NCBI GenBank assembly: GCA_015179125.1
Contig: WHVA01000080.1
Location: 186,001 to 250,000, forward strand
DNA from: Gautieria morchelliformis
Taxonomy: Eukaryota > Basidiomycota > Agaricomycetes > Gomphales > Gomphaceae
Reading direction: 5' to 3'
Length of the DNA stretch: 64,000 nt
In this document: in pieces, positions 1 to 10,935 of the stretch
Layout: each line of letters opens with the position of its first letter
Position numbering within the stretch: the first letter of the stretch is position 1
Translations under genes and position numbers: made by a program
Notes under the pieces: generated by a model
Database searches by the model: none
What the model saw: only the letters and a program-made list of their open reading frames with translations
What the model was told of the DNA's origin: nothing

Positions 1-1400
1 TGTTGCTCCCACGTCCATGGGCTCTCGTTCAGAAAGAACCTGTATGTGTGTTCGGGGTCATTCTTCTCGATCACCGTGCACGCTGCCCTGAATATCGGGC
101 ACGTTCTATCCCACGAGGCGTGTCCATGCTCGTTGCAGTTCGCGCATTTAAATTTCTTCGGGTCAATCTCCTCGCACTCTGCCATTCTGTGTTCCATCCC
201 GCACGTTCCACACGTCTCCTGGCCGTTGCACTCCGCTGCTATGTGTCTCACGTTGTACCTTTGGCACTTCAAGCAACGGCGTGGCTCCCTTTTCATCCTT
301 CTAGCCCACGTTCTCTTGCCAGCGATGATCAATCCGTCTCTGATGCTCTGGTTTGCGGCTTCGGCGGTCGCGAACTTTGCTATGATGTGGGCTGATTTCT
401 GGCCCGGCGTCCTTCTGTGTATGGGTTTTATCCATCGGGTCAAGAGCAGGGATCCGGTGGGCAGCTTCGAATCTCGTTCGATTCTTTCCATCTCTGCTAG
501 CGCGTCAGGTGCGTGGCCCAAAGGCATGTATTCCACTATTACCGCGAGGGCTCTGTCCTTTATTGTGGCCATGCCGCTAAATTTGCTGAGAAAGCTTTCT
601 TTGTTTTGTTGGACCCACTTTGCTGCTTCCTCCGTTTCTAGGTCAAACACGATCCCGCCGTTCGCTAGTTTTTTGGCCCCGATGAAGGCTATGTTGGGAG
701 AGTCTTGATTTTCTTCCAGGTTAGCGACAGCTTTGTTCGCTTTGGCGACCAGTTCTCGCTCCGTCAGCTCGCTAAGTGTGTTCTGTTCCCCCTGTGGGTC
801 TATACCTATTAGTATCTGCTTCGCTCTCGCTTTCGCCTTCGCTAGGTTATTGGGATGTGACAAAGGTACGTTACCCTTGAGTGCGGCCGCGTATGTCGCG
901 TTCCCTATTCCGCCACCTGTTTCCTGTTCTCTCAACCTCCCCATGTTGTTTAGGTGCTCTACTAGGTTGCTGGCGTCGCCCGCCGTCTCTTTCGTGATCT
1001 CCATTGCCGTTCTGGCGTCGTCTATCGCTACTTCCACCTTGCTGAGGATGGCCTCGAGACTCCGTTCGACGTGCTGCTTGACCGCTGCCCCCACCGCTTT
1101 TGCTGCTTCCTCTAGCATGAGTATCGCTACCGCTCTCACGCCTTCCTGCAGGGTTTTCCCACTCGCATTGTGCGCTAGGGACAGTAGGGCGTAGCTGAGT
1201 TGCTCCGTCGATAGGGGGTCGTCCTTTGCGAGGTATCCGTACCTATCGAGGTATTGCCTCGCTTGCTCTCTGGTTCGCACCGACATGTTCGGCTCAGCTA
1301 ATAGCTCTGTTCTAGTTTTGGTGCTAGGCTGCTGTGTGTTGCTAGCTCTTGTGCGGCCCTGTGACGTGGCCGGCATTTGGGGTTCGACGCTCGACAGCAT
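1..1400 (-). CDS. LINE ORF1, gag-like zinc-knuckle protein (partial, open at left edge)
   Basis: An uninterrupted minus-strand reading frame of about 466 codons runs from an ATG at 1400 to the left edge without a stop. An in-frame stop lies just upstream of that ATG; a second ATG at 1286 is also possible. The N-terminal half is helical and charged. The C-terminal part has three Cys/His clusters from about residue 376, beginning CLKC, CGTC and CANC, each followed by His and Cys. This arrangement is typical of the nucleic-acid-binding ORF1 of fungal Tad1/jockey-like LINEs. The family role is RNA binding in the retrotransposition particle, which is inferred here. The frame has no lesion in the window, so this copy may be young. 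The 3' end and ORF2 are outside the window. Confidence 0.72.
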   Translation of the reverse strand, partial: MLSSVEPQMPATSQGRTRASNTQQPSTKTRTELLAEPNMSVRTREQARQYLDRYGYLAKDDPLSTEQLSYALLSLAHNASGKTLQEGVRAVAILMLEEAAKAVGAAVKQHVERSLEAILSKVEVAIDDARTAMEITKETAGDASNLVEHLNNMGRLREQETGGGIGNATYAAALKGNVPLSHPNNLAKAKARAKQILIGIDPQGEQNTLSELTERELVAKANKAVANLEENQDSPNIAFIGAKKLANGGIVFDLETEEAAKWVQQNKESFLSKFSGMATIKDRALAVIVEYMPLGHAPDALAEMERIERDSKLPTGSLLLTRWIKPIHRRTPGQKSAHIIAKFATAEAANQSIRDGLIIAGKRTWARRMKREPRRCLKCQRYNVRHIAAECNGQETCGTCGMEHRMAECEEIDPKKFKCANCNEHGHASWDRTCPIFRAACTVIEKNDPEHTYRFFLNESPWTWEQ

Positions 1401-1546
1401 TGATTTTTGGGTCGCTCCTTTTTGTAGAAGCTGGATGCTATCACTGACTGATGTCAGTGATACACCGATTGGGTGTGGTTATAGTGCGTTTGGCTGGGAA
1501 AAGAGTTTTCGGCGTTTTGGGTGTGGTGGTAAGCGTGAGAAAACTC
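1..1546 (-). mobile_element. LINE (Tad1/jockey-like non-LTR retrotransposon), 5' part
   Basis: This minus-strand non-LTR element runs off the left edge. Its right boundary is placed at 1546 because LTR sequence matching 17593-17702 starts at 1547. About 146 bp of 5' untranslated sequence, starting with a G run on the minus strand, precedes ORF1. Only ORF1 is visible; ORF2 (endonuclease and reverse transcriptase) would lie to the left. The first half of the element 1 LTR is missing here, so the LINE most likely inserted into that LTR. Its target duplication cannot be checked. Confidence 0.65.
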
Positions 1547-1656
1547 CCCCATCGCATCTTACCCTTACACTGTCACTACGTAGCATCAGAATACCACACA
1601 TTGGTCAAGTTCTGTCGTGCTCTTGTGACTTAAGGCTTAAGATAGATATCTTTACA
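1547..1656 (+). repeat. Element 1 5' LTR, last 110 bp only
   Basis: This stretch matches 17593-17702 with one difference in 110 positions and ends in TTTACA. The first ~103 bp of the LTR, as seen at 17490-17592, are absent; LINE sequence begins immediately to the left. The missing half may lie on the far side of the LINE, outside the window. Confidence 0.85.
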
Positions 1657-1794
1657 CCTTTTTGAACTATCCTGCAGTTGATCGCCACGCGACCAACCGA
1701 TAGTGGATTTGAAGCAATCTTGAAAAAGATCGCTGCGTCGACGACTAAACATCGTTGAGACCCTCCAGTAGACCTTCTACTGTCGGCTGCGAGC
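1657..1794 (+). other. Element 1 leader
   Basis: Untranslated leader between the 5' LTR and the first gag-type ATG at 1795. No sequence beginning TGG, expected of a standard tRNA primer-binding site, is next to the LTR. I cannot tell which primer is used; self-priming as in Tf1-like elements is one option. Confidence 0.45.
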
Positions 1795-4700
1795 ATGATG
1801 ATTCCACGCAGTCAAAGACGGACACAAGCGACGAGCTCGAGGTCCACGCCCCAGGTGCAGCCTAGCGACACGATGGCTGATGCTATCCTGGACCAAGAGA
1901 ACAGGACGATAGAAGACGGAGAGATCGTAGATCTCACCGCCCTCGTCCCCTCAGTAGAGGACGAGGAAAACCCCGACCACGTCTCGTCGAGCATGGCTGA
2001 GGAAGAGACGACGCCGGGCAACGAGCCGGCGCCGCCCCCCCATCTCTCTCTGCCCAAGGACAAAGGAAAGGGCAGAGAAGTCTCGCCGTCGTCAGATGGT
2101 AGAGCAACAACGTCGAGGCGGGCACAAAGCCACGACTCAAACCGACGCTCACGAAGTAGAGCGACGACGATCGTCCCTGAAGGAGGACGACGGCAAAAAA
2201 AGACGAGCCCCAGGCGATGGTCAGGACTCCGAATACTCGAGCTCTAGTCGCAAGAGCTCGAGGGCTCACACCATCGACCACGAGATGGCAGAGGCCCTGA
2301 ACAAACAGGTGCAGGCTGCGCTGCACCGAAGTACGCTGACGCGCCACAAGCACGATCAGCTGGCATCGCAGCTTGACAACGCCGCCGCCGCCCTAATGGC
2401 AATCGGCAAGGAACTCCACCAGGCGGAGGAGGTCAGGCTGCAAGACGCAGCCACGCTGGAGGACGTCCAGAAAGCCCTCCGCCCACGTGGGGAACGCGAC
2501 GCAAATCGTCCAAGCTCGCGACAGTCCGCAGCCAACGAACGCAGTCGCGACGTGAAAGACCCGCGCCAAAAGGAGCGAGACAAGCAGCGAATGCTGCCGC
2601 CAGCCGTCCCGGTCGACCAGGACGTAAGGTTTGGGAACGAACCTCAAGAACAACCGGCTGCCCCAACGGACAGCCGTAAAACGATCCAACAGATCGTTAG
2701 GGATCAGGTCGCCTCAGAGCCTGACTCTGAAACGACAACCGAGAGCTTAGAGCTCGAAGTCGCACACTGGCAGCATAAAGAAGCCGCAGCCGCGCGCCGC
2801 CACACACGGGCACTCGAGCTACTAGTGAAAAACGCTGAAGAGACAGTGGCCCACAGCCACACCGCTCAGCTGCCCGACGGGCAGCTCACGCAAGCCGTAC
2901 AAGGCGCACGGCAGGCGCACGCAGCCTACAACAGCAGGCTACGGATCCGCAACGCGGGACTGACTGGGGACACCAGGCACAAAATGCCCCCGGAACCGAG
3001 AGCACAGAATGCTCCCGATCCCGAGCCCGATCTGAGCCCGGGGCCCGTCAGGGCATATAACAGCCTGCCCCGCGCGGCATCACAACCGCGCGAGCGATCC
3101 ATGGCCCCAACGGAAGACCAGGGAATCCCTGACCAGGCCGACGTCGTACCAATGGAGCCGTATGACGGGATCACATGGATTATCCGCGTGGCGTTAGCAG
3201 ACGCCATGGACACAGACCCAGAGAAGTCTGTGCTAGCGAAAGCCGGCGTAAAATTGGCTCACCCCGAGCCATATGCCGGGGGATCTGACCTTGAAGAGTT
3301 TGAAATCTTTGTGGCAGCCATCCTACGATGGCTAAAAATGAATTGCCTCCTAGGGCCAACCAGAATTGACATGCAGGTCGGCTATGTGGGCACTCGCCTC
3401 ACCGGCGAAGCCCAGGAGTGGTTCCTTCGAAACGTTGAACGCTTCGATCGCCAGGTCCGCAACTGGACGCTGGAAACAGTGATGCAAGGCCTTCAAAAAA
3501 GGTTCCTGCACACACTGACGTACCATCACGCATCGAATAAATTCGACGTGGTCATGCAAGGCATGAAAACCATTCAGGAGATGCTGAACGAGCTCACAAA
3601 ATACACGGCACGTATGATACAGCTGCCAGACGAGTACACGTTCCGGAGACGGTTCGTATCGGTGCTGCGCGAAACGCTGTGCAACGAGGTCCTCAAAAAG
3701 GGCTATAATGCCGAGAGCAGCTCAATAGAGAAACTCTTCAAGACGGCCCGGATGATCAAGGAGGCATCCCGATACAACATGGGGATGCGCCGCGCAGAAA
3801 GCGCGGCAGCAATGGCAAGTGCTGCCCGGCTCACAGGGAGCAAGCCGTTGACACAAACGGGCGTGACCAGGCCCAGCCTGTTCGCAAGAAGCGGAACAGG
3901 ACAACAGCTACCGCCCTCACGCCCAGCACAAGCTGGACACCCGCCTGAAGCTAAACAGCCTCAAGCATCAGGGTCGTCCCCCCAACCTGCCCCACCGACG
4001 AAAACGGCGGGCCGGCCTAACGATAGGCCCAGCGGCAGCCAAAGCAACACCACATGCTTTGAATGCGGCCAACTTGGCCACAAGAAGGCAGAGTGCCCCC
4101 AGCTTAGGTCCGGTATAAGGACAGCGGCCGTGAGGCACGACGATGAAGCTGGGGATCCGGAAACGGATCTCGGTCAAAATTCTCTTCAACAAATTGACGA
4201 AGAGGGGGAGGGTGATCCCCAACCCAACGACACTCCGGACAACGGAGATGCGCCCACTGAAGAATGGGACCCAGAGCCATCCCAATACTATGAATGGGAC
4301 GAGGAGGTGGAAGACACCACCTACAGGTCCAGTGCGATCAGATTCGCACTGGAAGACGAAAGCGCCACGAAGGTTATGGCGGCACGCACATCGGTCACGC
4401 CAGACAAGGCGGCCGAGCCGGTGTATCACCACCGAAGCAAACACAGGACGCGGCCAACGCGTCCGCGCAGTGAGAACCGTACCCTATTGGGGTACTGGGA
4501 AATAAACGACGTAAAAGCCCACTGCCTGCTAGATAGCGGCAGCGAAGGGGTACTGCTGTCCCCCGAATTCACGCGAGCTACAGGGATAAAGACGTTCTCC
4601 CTGGAGCAACCAATCACGCTACAGCTAGCCTGCATAGGCAGCCGTTCCACGATCAACTATGGAACGAACACAACCATCAAGTCTGGTCGTGGGACATACG

Positions 4701-4933
4701 ACGAATATTTCGACGTAGCAAACATCGAATATTATGACGCGATCTTAGGGACACCGTTCCTAAGGAGATTCGGCATAACCCTGGACTTCTCGAGCCCAGG
4801 GACGATTCACAAGGGAAACGAAGTGATCCCCACGGGCAAGGTCTCATTCGACAATGACGAATCGAAGAACGAGGACAAAGGGCCACGGATGAGCATGATC
4901 ACCCAGGCGCCGAAGCCGAACCTGGCTCATTGA
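1795..4933 (+). pseudogene. Element 1 gag-protease (frame-disrupted start)
   Basis: Two overlapping frames make up gag. Frame 1 runs 1795-2247 and has an acidic, coding-like N-terminus. Frame 2 runs 2096-4933 and carries the rest (945 codons from its first ATG). Translation must change frame by +1 in the overlap, perhaps near the A7 run at about 2194, either by a sequence error or indel, or by programmed shifting. Frame 2 holds a helical retrotransposon gag domain (about 3270-3790), a CCHC zinc knuckle (CFECGQLGHKKAEC, about 4053-4094), and an aspartic protease with the DSG active site (about 4531-4539). It ends at TGA 4931-4933. The downstream RT frame is the same frame, so this TGA is probably a mutated sense codon. 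Function by family: capsid assembly, genome RNA packaging and polyprotein processing. Confidence 0.8.
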
Positions 4934-5916
4934 AGCCAGGAGGACGAGTCGCGGGACAACTCATCCTCGAACTCACCCTACAGCCGTAGGGAGAGACGCT
5001 CTCACCTAACGGTGAAAGTGATGGAAAAGAGGAAAGCAGGCCTGCGCGCCGCGGGACCTAATAGACACCAACAGCGCCTAATGGCATCTAAGCCAACCAC
5101 TACCATCATCCTCACGGATGATGACCTTCCTCGCCTCCGCGAGGAATGGATGGAAAGAATCACTGACCTAGTCAGTGGAATTCCATTAGAACTCCCGCCA
5201 CTACGGGAGATCAACCATGAGATCAACCTCATCGATCCCAACAAGCACATGCGGTATCGACTACCGAAATGCCCCGAACACTTCCGAGAGGAACTGTCGG
5301 CTAAGATAGAACGATACACCACTGCAAAGTGGTGGATTCCGGCATAGCGCAGCAGGCAGTGCCCATGCTGTGTGTGCCGAAGAAGAACGGTACGTTGAGA
5401 ACCGTCTTCGATCTGTGCCAGCAGAACGAGAACACGGTGAAGGACATCACGCCCTTCCCGGATCAAGATATCATATGCAGCGACATGGCTCGCTGCCAAT
5501 ATCGAACAAAACTCGATATGTCAGAAGCATACGAGCAGATCCAGATTCATCCGGATCACGTAGCAAAGACAGCCTTTGCCACGATCCTCGGCACCTTCAG
5601 GAGCCAGGTGATACAGATGGGGGACTGTAACGCCCCATCAACATTCCAACGGCTGATGACAGCCATTTTCTGCGACTGCATAGGTCGCTTCGTCCATGTA
5701 TACATGGACGACATCTTCATATTCTTGCTCTCAATACAAGAGCATGAAGAGCACCTCTACATCGTCTTTGACAGACTGAGGAAGAACCACCTCTTTCTGA
5801 GCAAGAAAAAGGTGGACCTCTACTCCATCCGAATGGAGTGCCTCGACCATATGATCGATGGCCGAGGGGTACATGCCGATGAGGACAAGATGCAACGCAT
5901 CCGCGAGTGGCGCAGA
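4934..5916 (+). pseudogene. Element 1 pol, 5' part: reverse transcriptase (frameshifted, cut by element 2)
   Basis: This continues in the gag-protease frame after the 4931 TGA. The RT N-terminus is read to 5347 and then continues in the next frame from about 5329, so a 1-nt indel lies at about 5330-5345, just after the residues KWWIP. Downstream, the RT has the LDM-S-A-Y block (about 5514-5532) and the catalytic YMDD (about 5701-5712). At 5917 the frame is interrupted by element 2. It resumes in register at 12993 once the insertion and one copy of the 5-bp target duplication are removed. By family this is the RNA-dependent DNA polymerase of the element; here it cannot be made as one chain. 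Confidence 0.85.
5912..5916. repeat. Target site duplication GCAGA (left copy of element 2)
   Basis: GCAGA directly precedes the element 2 LTR at 5917 and recurs directly after its other LTR at 12988-12992. Five-bp duplications are usual for Ty3/gypsy integrase. Confidence 0.95.
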
Positions 5917-6301
5917 TGTGAGGGCAACACTAATGACGAAGCCACAACCAAAGATACTCAAGGAGATAAGAGCCGATACTAGGACAATGACCAACTGTGT
6001 AGTGGGTATCCTCAGTTTATAACTCTACCAACGATAGATACATGGGGACTTGCCTGTGTAGTGGGTATCCTCAGAGATCAAGCTGAGGAAACGCCACCAC
6101 ACGGGCTACAGTCTTATAGCGCTGGCAAGGCTTACATAATAGGGGAGACGGAAACTTGTAGAAGGTTACGGAAGGTGATGGAATGTGACATGTGATGGAC
6201 TGTGACAGAATGTGACGGAAGGTTATGGAAACTGACGGAAGGTAACAGAAACTCATGGAAGGAAATAGAAACTTGTGGAAGGAAATGCGTGAACCCTGAC
6301 A
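5917..6301 (-). repeat. Element 2 3' LTR (385 bp)
   Basis: Starts TGTGAGGG and ends CCCTGACA on the plus strand, so it has TG...CA ends. It contains a 20-bp direct repeat (the unit with GTGTAGTGGGTATCC at about 5998 and 6056) and a degenerate GGAAGGT-type repeat near the right end. Compared with 12586-12987 it is 17 bp shorter in the GTGAC-rich part and has one further difference nearby (AACAG versus AACGG). Confidence 0.95.
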
Positions 6302-6314
6302 TCACCCCCCTCTC
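6302..6314 (-). other. Element 2 polypurine tract
   Basis: On the minus strand the 13 bases just before the 3' LTR read GAGAGGGGGGTGA. Position and composition fit the plus-strand priming tract of LTR retrotransposons. Confidence 0.8.
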
Positions 6315-6354
6315 AATGCTTGTCGTCCCGACAAGCACAGCTGCCACCTAGCCC

Positions 6355-6909
6355 TCAACATCCACCGAGACATCGTTTCCAAGTATGCCACAGGCGGGAC
6401 CACCATCTCTCCTGGCCCTTCCCTTCCTGGTAACGCAGGTCAATGATGAGCTCAGGGGGATTGGGGTCCATGGGCAAGTGCGGCCCTCGGAACCTTGCTC
6501 GACGTATTCGCTCTCCTGCCATGTTACGGAAACGCCGCCCCACCCAGCCTTCGAAAGTGTAGGGGGTTCCACAAGGGGGGGTTCCATCGTTGAGGAAGAC
6601 AGGGTCGCCGATGTAGTACGTGTTCTCTCGTCTGTGTCGGGGTCTGAGGAATGCGAGTGCAGGGCGAGTGGGCGCCTGACTCTCCACTGGTGTGAGGTCC
6701 TCAGAGCTGATGGACCACTTTGAAGACCATGCGACGTCGAGATCACAGCAGTCAAGCATCCTTTGTAGCTTGGCTTCACTGGCTGCTCTGGATGACGAGA
6801 AGCCGGAGAAGTGCAGGAGAGTGGGATCGACACGTGACATGTTTGGCAGGTCAGAGAGGTTTTGGGTGAAGCTGGGGAGGGCAACAAGCTCAATGGCAGG
6901 CGAGGACAT
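6355..6909 (-). CDS. Element 2 post-pol ORF of unknown function (184 aa)
   Basis: An intact ATG-to-stop frame lies between the chromodomain end (7016) and the 3' LTR (6301), on the same strand as gag-pol. I do not recognise a domain. The protein has no obvious signal peptide or membrane segment. It is rich in Arg, Pro and Trp toward the C-terminus, with a repeated RRxR/RW character in the last 60 residues. A TATATAT stretch about 60 bp upstream (near 6968-6975) could drive a separate transcript, but that is only an inference. Element 1 also has an ORF in this position, although I see no similarity between the two. It could be an envelope-position accessory gene, a captured host fragment or an antisense-neutral ORF. 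Confidence is high for the open frame and low for function. Confidence 0.5.
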   Translation of the reverse strand: MSSPAIELVALPSFTQNLSDLPNMSRVDPTLLHFSGFSSSRAASEAKLQRMLDCCDLDVAWSSKWSISSEDLTPVESQAPTRPALAFLRPRHRRENTYYIGDPVFLNDGTPPCGTPYTFEGWVGRRFRNMAGERIRRARFRGPHLPMDPNPPELIIDLRYQEGKGQERWWSRLWHTWKRCLGGC

Positions 6910-7015
6910 GGTTGATGGATGTGGTGGGGTCGATGCAGTGGAAGCGAGCGGTCACAGGTGGAGAGGGGATATATAGCTTATCGGAATGAATTGGTTAGGC
7001 GGAGGCCGATATCGC

Positions 7016-10000
7016 TTATCTTTGGGGTTCTGGACCCTTGACATCATAAGTAGAAGCCCTGCCTGCTGTCCAGTCGAAGAGAGTTTGCCTGGAAGGTTCT
7101 GTGAAGTTCTGAAATCTCTGGAAGGGGAGGGACATATATATGGCTGCTGAGATACGCTGAGGTGCCTCTGGGTTCTGCCGGTGAAATTCTTTAACGAGTC
7201 GCTTTGCCCCAGAGACATCTTTCGCTGGTAGCCAGAGATCGTCGGCAGCTCCATAGCCCTTCCAGCGCACGAGATACTCCAACCTTCCACGGAACATCCT
7301 GCTGTCTAGAATCCTTTCAACTTCATATTCTTTGGCTCCACCCGTATGACAGGGGGGGGTGGTAGAGGGGCATGACGTTCAAGGATTGGGTCATCTTCAT
7401 ATGGCCGAAGCAGGACGACAGAGAACACTGGATGTGTGCGACCAAAGGATGTAGGAAGATTTAGACCATAGGCATTTCGTGAGACCACCTTATTAACAGT
7501 GTAGGGGCCTAGCCACTTGTGGTCTATCTTCTTCATTGGGCGAGTGGTTGTGATGTTTTGTGCATTGAGCCAGACCTTGTCACCAAGCTTATAAACTGGG
7601 GCTGCTTTATGGTGTACGTCATAGAAGCGTGCCATGTCCTCTGCTGCCTTGGACAGGGCCGAACGAGCTTCTCTTGTGGCCGCTTCCATCCGTGTTGTGA
7701 ACTCATCCAGGGCCTCGAGTCGAGTTTCCCGGACTGGTTCCAGTCCCAGCCTTGGATGTTGGCCACTGTCCAACATGAAGGGTGTAGTCTGGGTTGAGGC
7801 ATGGATTCGGTTGTTATAGGCAAACTCGGCCAAGGATATCCATTCAAACCAATCATCCTGACGCTGGTTGACGAATAGTCGAAGGTATTGCTCAATCTCC
7901 TGATTAACCCTTTCAGTCTGTCCATCAGTTTGGGGGTGATAAGCAGTAGAGGCAGCGACTTTGACACCAAGAAGTTTGTTCAGTTCACGCATGAACTGGG
8001 AGATGAACTGTGTGCCTCGATCACTGATGATTTCTTCAGGGAGCCCATGAAGTTTCCAAACATGATCACGGAAGAGTCGGGCAACTCCCACCGAAGTTAC
8101 ATCTGAAGTGGTGGGAATGACATGTGCACACTTTGAGAGGCGATCGACGACAACAAGGAGAGCATTATAGCCATGACTGGTAGGCAGTTCTACGATCAAG
8201 TCAACAGACATAACCTGCCATCTACGGTCTGGGATACGGTTTGGTAGAAGCTTGCCAATGGGAGAAGCAGGGAAGGTTTTTGTCCGGTTGCACAGGTCAC
8301 AGGCCTTCACGTATTTTGCAATGTAACGTCCCATCCCAGGCCACCAGTAACTCCGAGCAACTAGTTCAGTGGTTCTCCAACGACCAGGGTGACCGGTGAG
8401 AGGCATGTCATGGTGCGCTTTCACTATGTCATGTCGTAGTTTTGCATCAAGCGGCACGTACACTTTGTTGTGATAGAGGACAAGCCCATCCTGTTCAGAC
8501 CACTCTTCTCCTCATAAATTTCCAGAGGAGCCCAGTTCTTTGAGAGCCTTGACAACCTTTTCATCCCGGTCTACACAGTTCCTTACTCGATTGAGGAAAG
8601 CATCACCTTCACCTGGGACTAACTGCGCACCAGCCTCTGGAGGATTCGCCTTGATGTGGAACAAGTCAGGGGTAAGTAAGACTTGATTTTGGTTGTCTTC
8701 CGCCCCCCGATTATGATCCACGCGTCGTGAGAGTGCATCAGGCTTGGCTGAATGACGACCAGGACGATGGATCAGCTCAAAATCAAAGCGAGAGAGGTAG
8801 AGTGACCAGCGTGCTTGACGACGGTTCAGGTTTTGTGCAGTGCGGAAGTAGGTGAGATTCTGATGGTCATTGAGAATCTCAATCTTGTGCTTCGTTCCCT
8901 CTAAAATGTGGCGCCATTCCTCTAATCCCCGAATCACAGAAAGAAGCTCCTTGTCATGGATGGCATAGTTGCGTTCAGCATCATTGAGGCTTTTGGAGAC
9001 AAACCCCACAGGCCGCCATTTGCCATCATCACATATCTGGGACAGTACTGCTCCTGTGGCATAGGCTGAAGCATCTGTTTCAAGACGGAAGTGTTTGTCT
9101 TGATCAGGGAGGACAAGGATCGGTGTTGAGGTGATGAGGAGTTTGAGCTTGTCGAAGGACATTTGCTCTGGGCGATTTGGATCCCAAGACCATTGGGCAT
9201 CCTGTTTTGTCAACTGGTTGAGGGGCTTTGCAATGTGTGAGAAGTCTTCCACAAATCTACGGTAGAAGTTGATGAAACCAAGGAATGATTTGACTTCAGT
9301 GACGTTACGTGGTATTGGCCAGTCCCGCACCCCTGCAACCTTGACTGGGTCCATGGCAACCTGTCCTTGAGAGAGGATGAGGCCGAGATACTCCACCTCT
9401 AGTTGCTCAAATAGGCATTTTTCAGGTTTGAGGTACAGGTTGTTGGCCCGGAGGATTTCAAGGACACGTCGTACAATCCTATGATGTTCTTCAAGCGACT
9501 CTGTGAAGATGAGAATGTCGTCCATGAACACCACCACAACCCCTTCATCGATGAGACTCTTGAAGATGTCATTCATCATCGTCTGGAAGGTTGCTGGGCT
9601 GTTCGTGAGTCCAAAGAACATGACTAGAGGTTCATACAGGCCCCTATTTGTCCGAAAGGCTGCCTTCCACTCATCTCCCTCTTTTATGCGTACATTATTA
9701 TATCCCCAGCGAATGTCAAGCTTTGTGAAGTATTTAGCCCTTCCAGCAGCAATCTTATTCATGATGTCTGGGACAAGGGGCAAAGGATAGGCATTCTTGA
9801 TTGTTATATCATTGAGCTTCCGGTAGTCTTGCACAAATCTAAGACTGCCGTCCTTTTTCTTCACAAAGAAGACTGGAGATGCCATAGGTGACTTGGAAGG
9901 ACCGATACGATGGCTCTTCAGGTTCTCCTCAAGGAAGTTATCCAGTTCCCTTTGCTCAACCGGTGACATTGGGTAAACCTTTGTGCTGAGGGGTTGTGCA

Positions 10001-10926
10001 CCTGGAGTGAGCTCAATTGCATGGTCCCAGGGCTTTCGAGGAGGCAGTTGGTCAAATGACTCCTTAGAAAACACATCCTTGAACTCCTGGTATGGTTTGG
10101 GGACAAGGTCCTCGAAGGATCTGACTGGTGCAGACTTGCTGGCCCGTTCAGCAAGCTGTTGGGAGACAGTCCAGCCTGCGCCAATCATTTCAGGACTCTC
10201 ATTCACAAAGATGACAAAGGTCCTGTCTCCTTCCTCAAGTAGGGAGCGGGTGTGCTGTATGGGAACCTCCTCTTGATCTACACTCTCTTCTGGAACAGTT
10301 TCGACTGTGGGCCCTCTGACAACAGGTCTGCCCCCACATGACTTGGGACAGCGTGTCATCTTCACATCTCCTGTATGCCAGTCAACTTCTGGGTTGTGTT
10401 CAACAAGCCATGTGTGACCAAGAATGATGGCAAGTCGTCCAAGGCTCGTGACGGAGAATGTGGCACGTTCCGTATGATCCCCAAAGGTGCAAATGAGGTC
10501 AACTTCTTCCTTGATTGAGCCAGCCTCATTTGGGGTACCATCAATATTGTAGACAGGGATGGCACGGGGTAGGGGATGGGTCCGAAGTCTGTGTTCCCTT
10601 ACAAACTCCACATCGATGAACATCCCTGTAGCACCACTGTCAAGGAGGGAGTCAATTGCAAGTGGATGCCCTGTGTCAACGGAGTGGACCTTGAGAGGTA
10701 CTTTGGTGCATCAGCGGAGGTCAGCAGTACGGACATATAGAGGGACTGGAAGGTTTGCATTAGCAACTGGAGCGATGGGTTGGGTTTTTCGCATGGCTGG
10801 TTTGGTTTCAGTTCGATCAGGGATAGGAGAAGGATGCATCATATCGCCTGTGATCCCTATTGTACATGTTTCGAGAACTGAAAACTGATTCGTCGAGTGG
10901 GGCATGTCTTTCACCGCTGACTGGCC
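7016..10926 (-). pseudogene. Element 2 pol: protease, RT, RNase H, integrase, chromodomain (two TGA stops, one frameshift)
   Basis: Pol is entered by a -1 shift at 10929-10935. The minus-strand frame contains the protease (DSGATG, about 10632), RT with FMDD (about 9524), RNase H with its Asp and Glu residues (about 9060-8820), and integrase with the HHCC finger (about 8400-8275). The catalytic D...D...E triad of integrase is intact (VDL, SDRG, TDGQTE). A chromodomain follows at 7297-7130. In-frame TGA codons at 10711-10713 and 8512-8514 break an otherwise continuous frame; both fit CGA-to-TGA changes. A single-nucleotide loss near 7319 shifts the chromodomain out of frame. By family, pol copies the RNA into DNA and inserts it, with the chromodomain guiding target choice. 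This copy cannot produce a full polyprotein. Confidence 0.92.
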
Positions 10927-10928
10927 TA

Positions 10929-10935
10929 AAAACCC
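10929..10935 (-). promoter_or_regulatory. -1 ribosomal frameshift heptamer GGGTTTT at the gag/pol junction
   Basis: On the minus strand, gag reads G-GGT-TTT-TAG. The heptamer GGGTTTT fits the X-XXY-YYZ rule for -1 slippage and is flush with the gag stop. Pol is exactly in the -1 frame and is open from this point to the 10711 stop. This supports programmed -1 frameshifting for Gag-Pol synthesis. Any downstream stimulatory structure was not assessed. Confidence 0.7.

Noticed and set aside
46-1665. Several plus-strand open frames over the left edge
   Set aside because: They are antisense to the LINE ORF1, whose minus-strand frame has the zinc knuckles and is open throughout.
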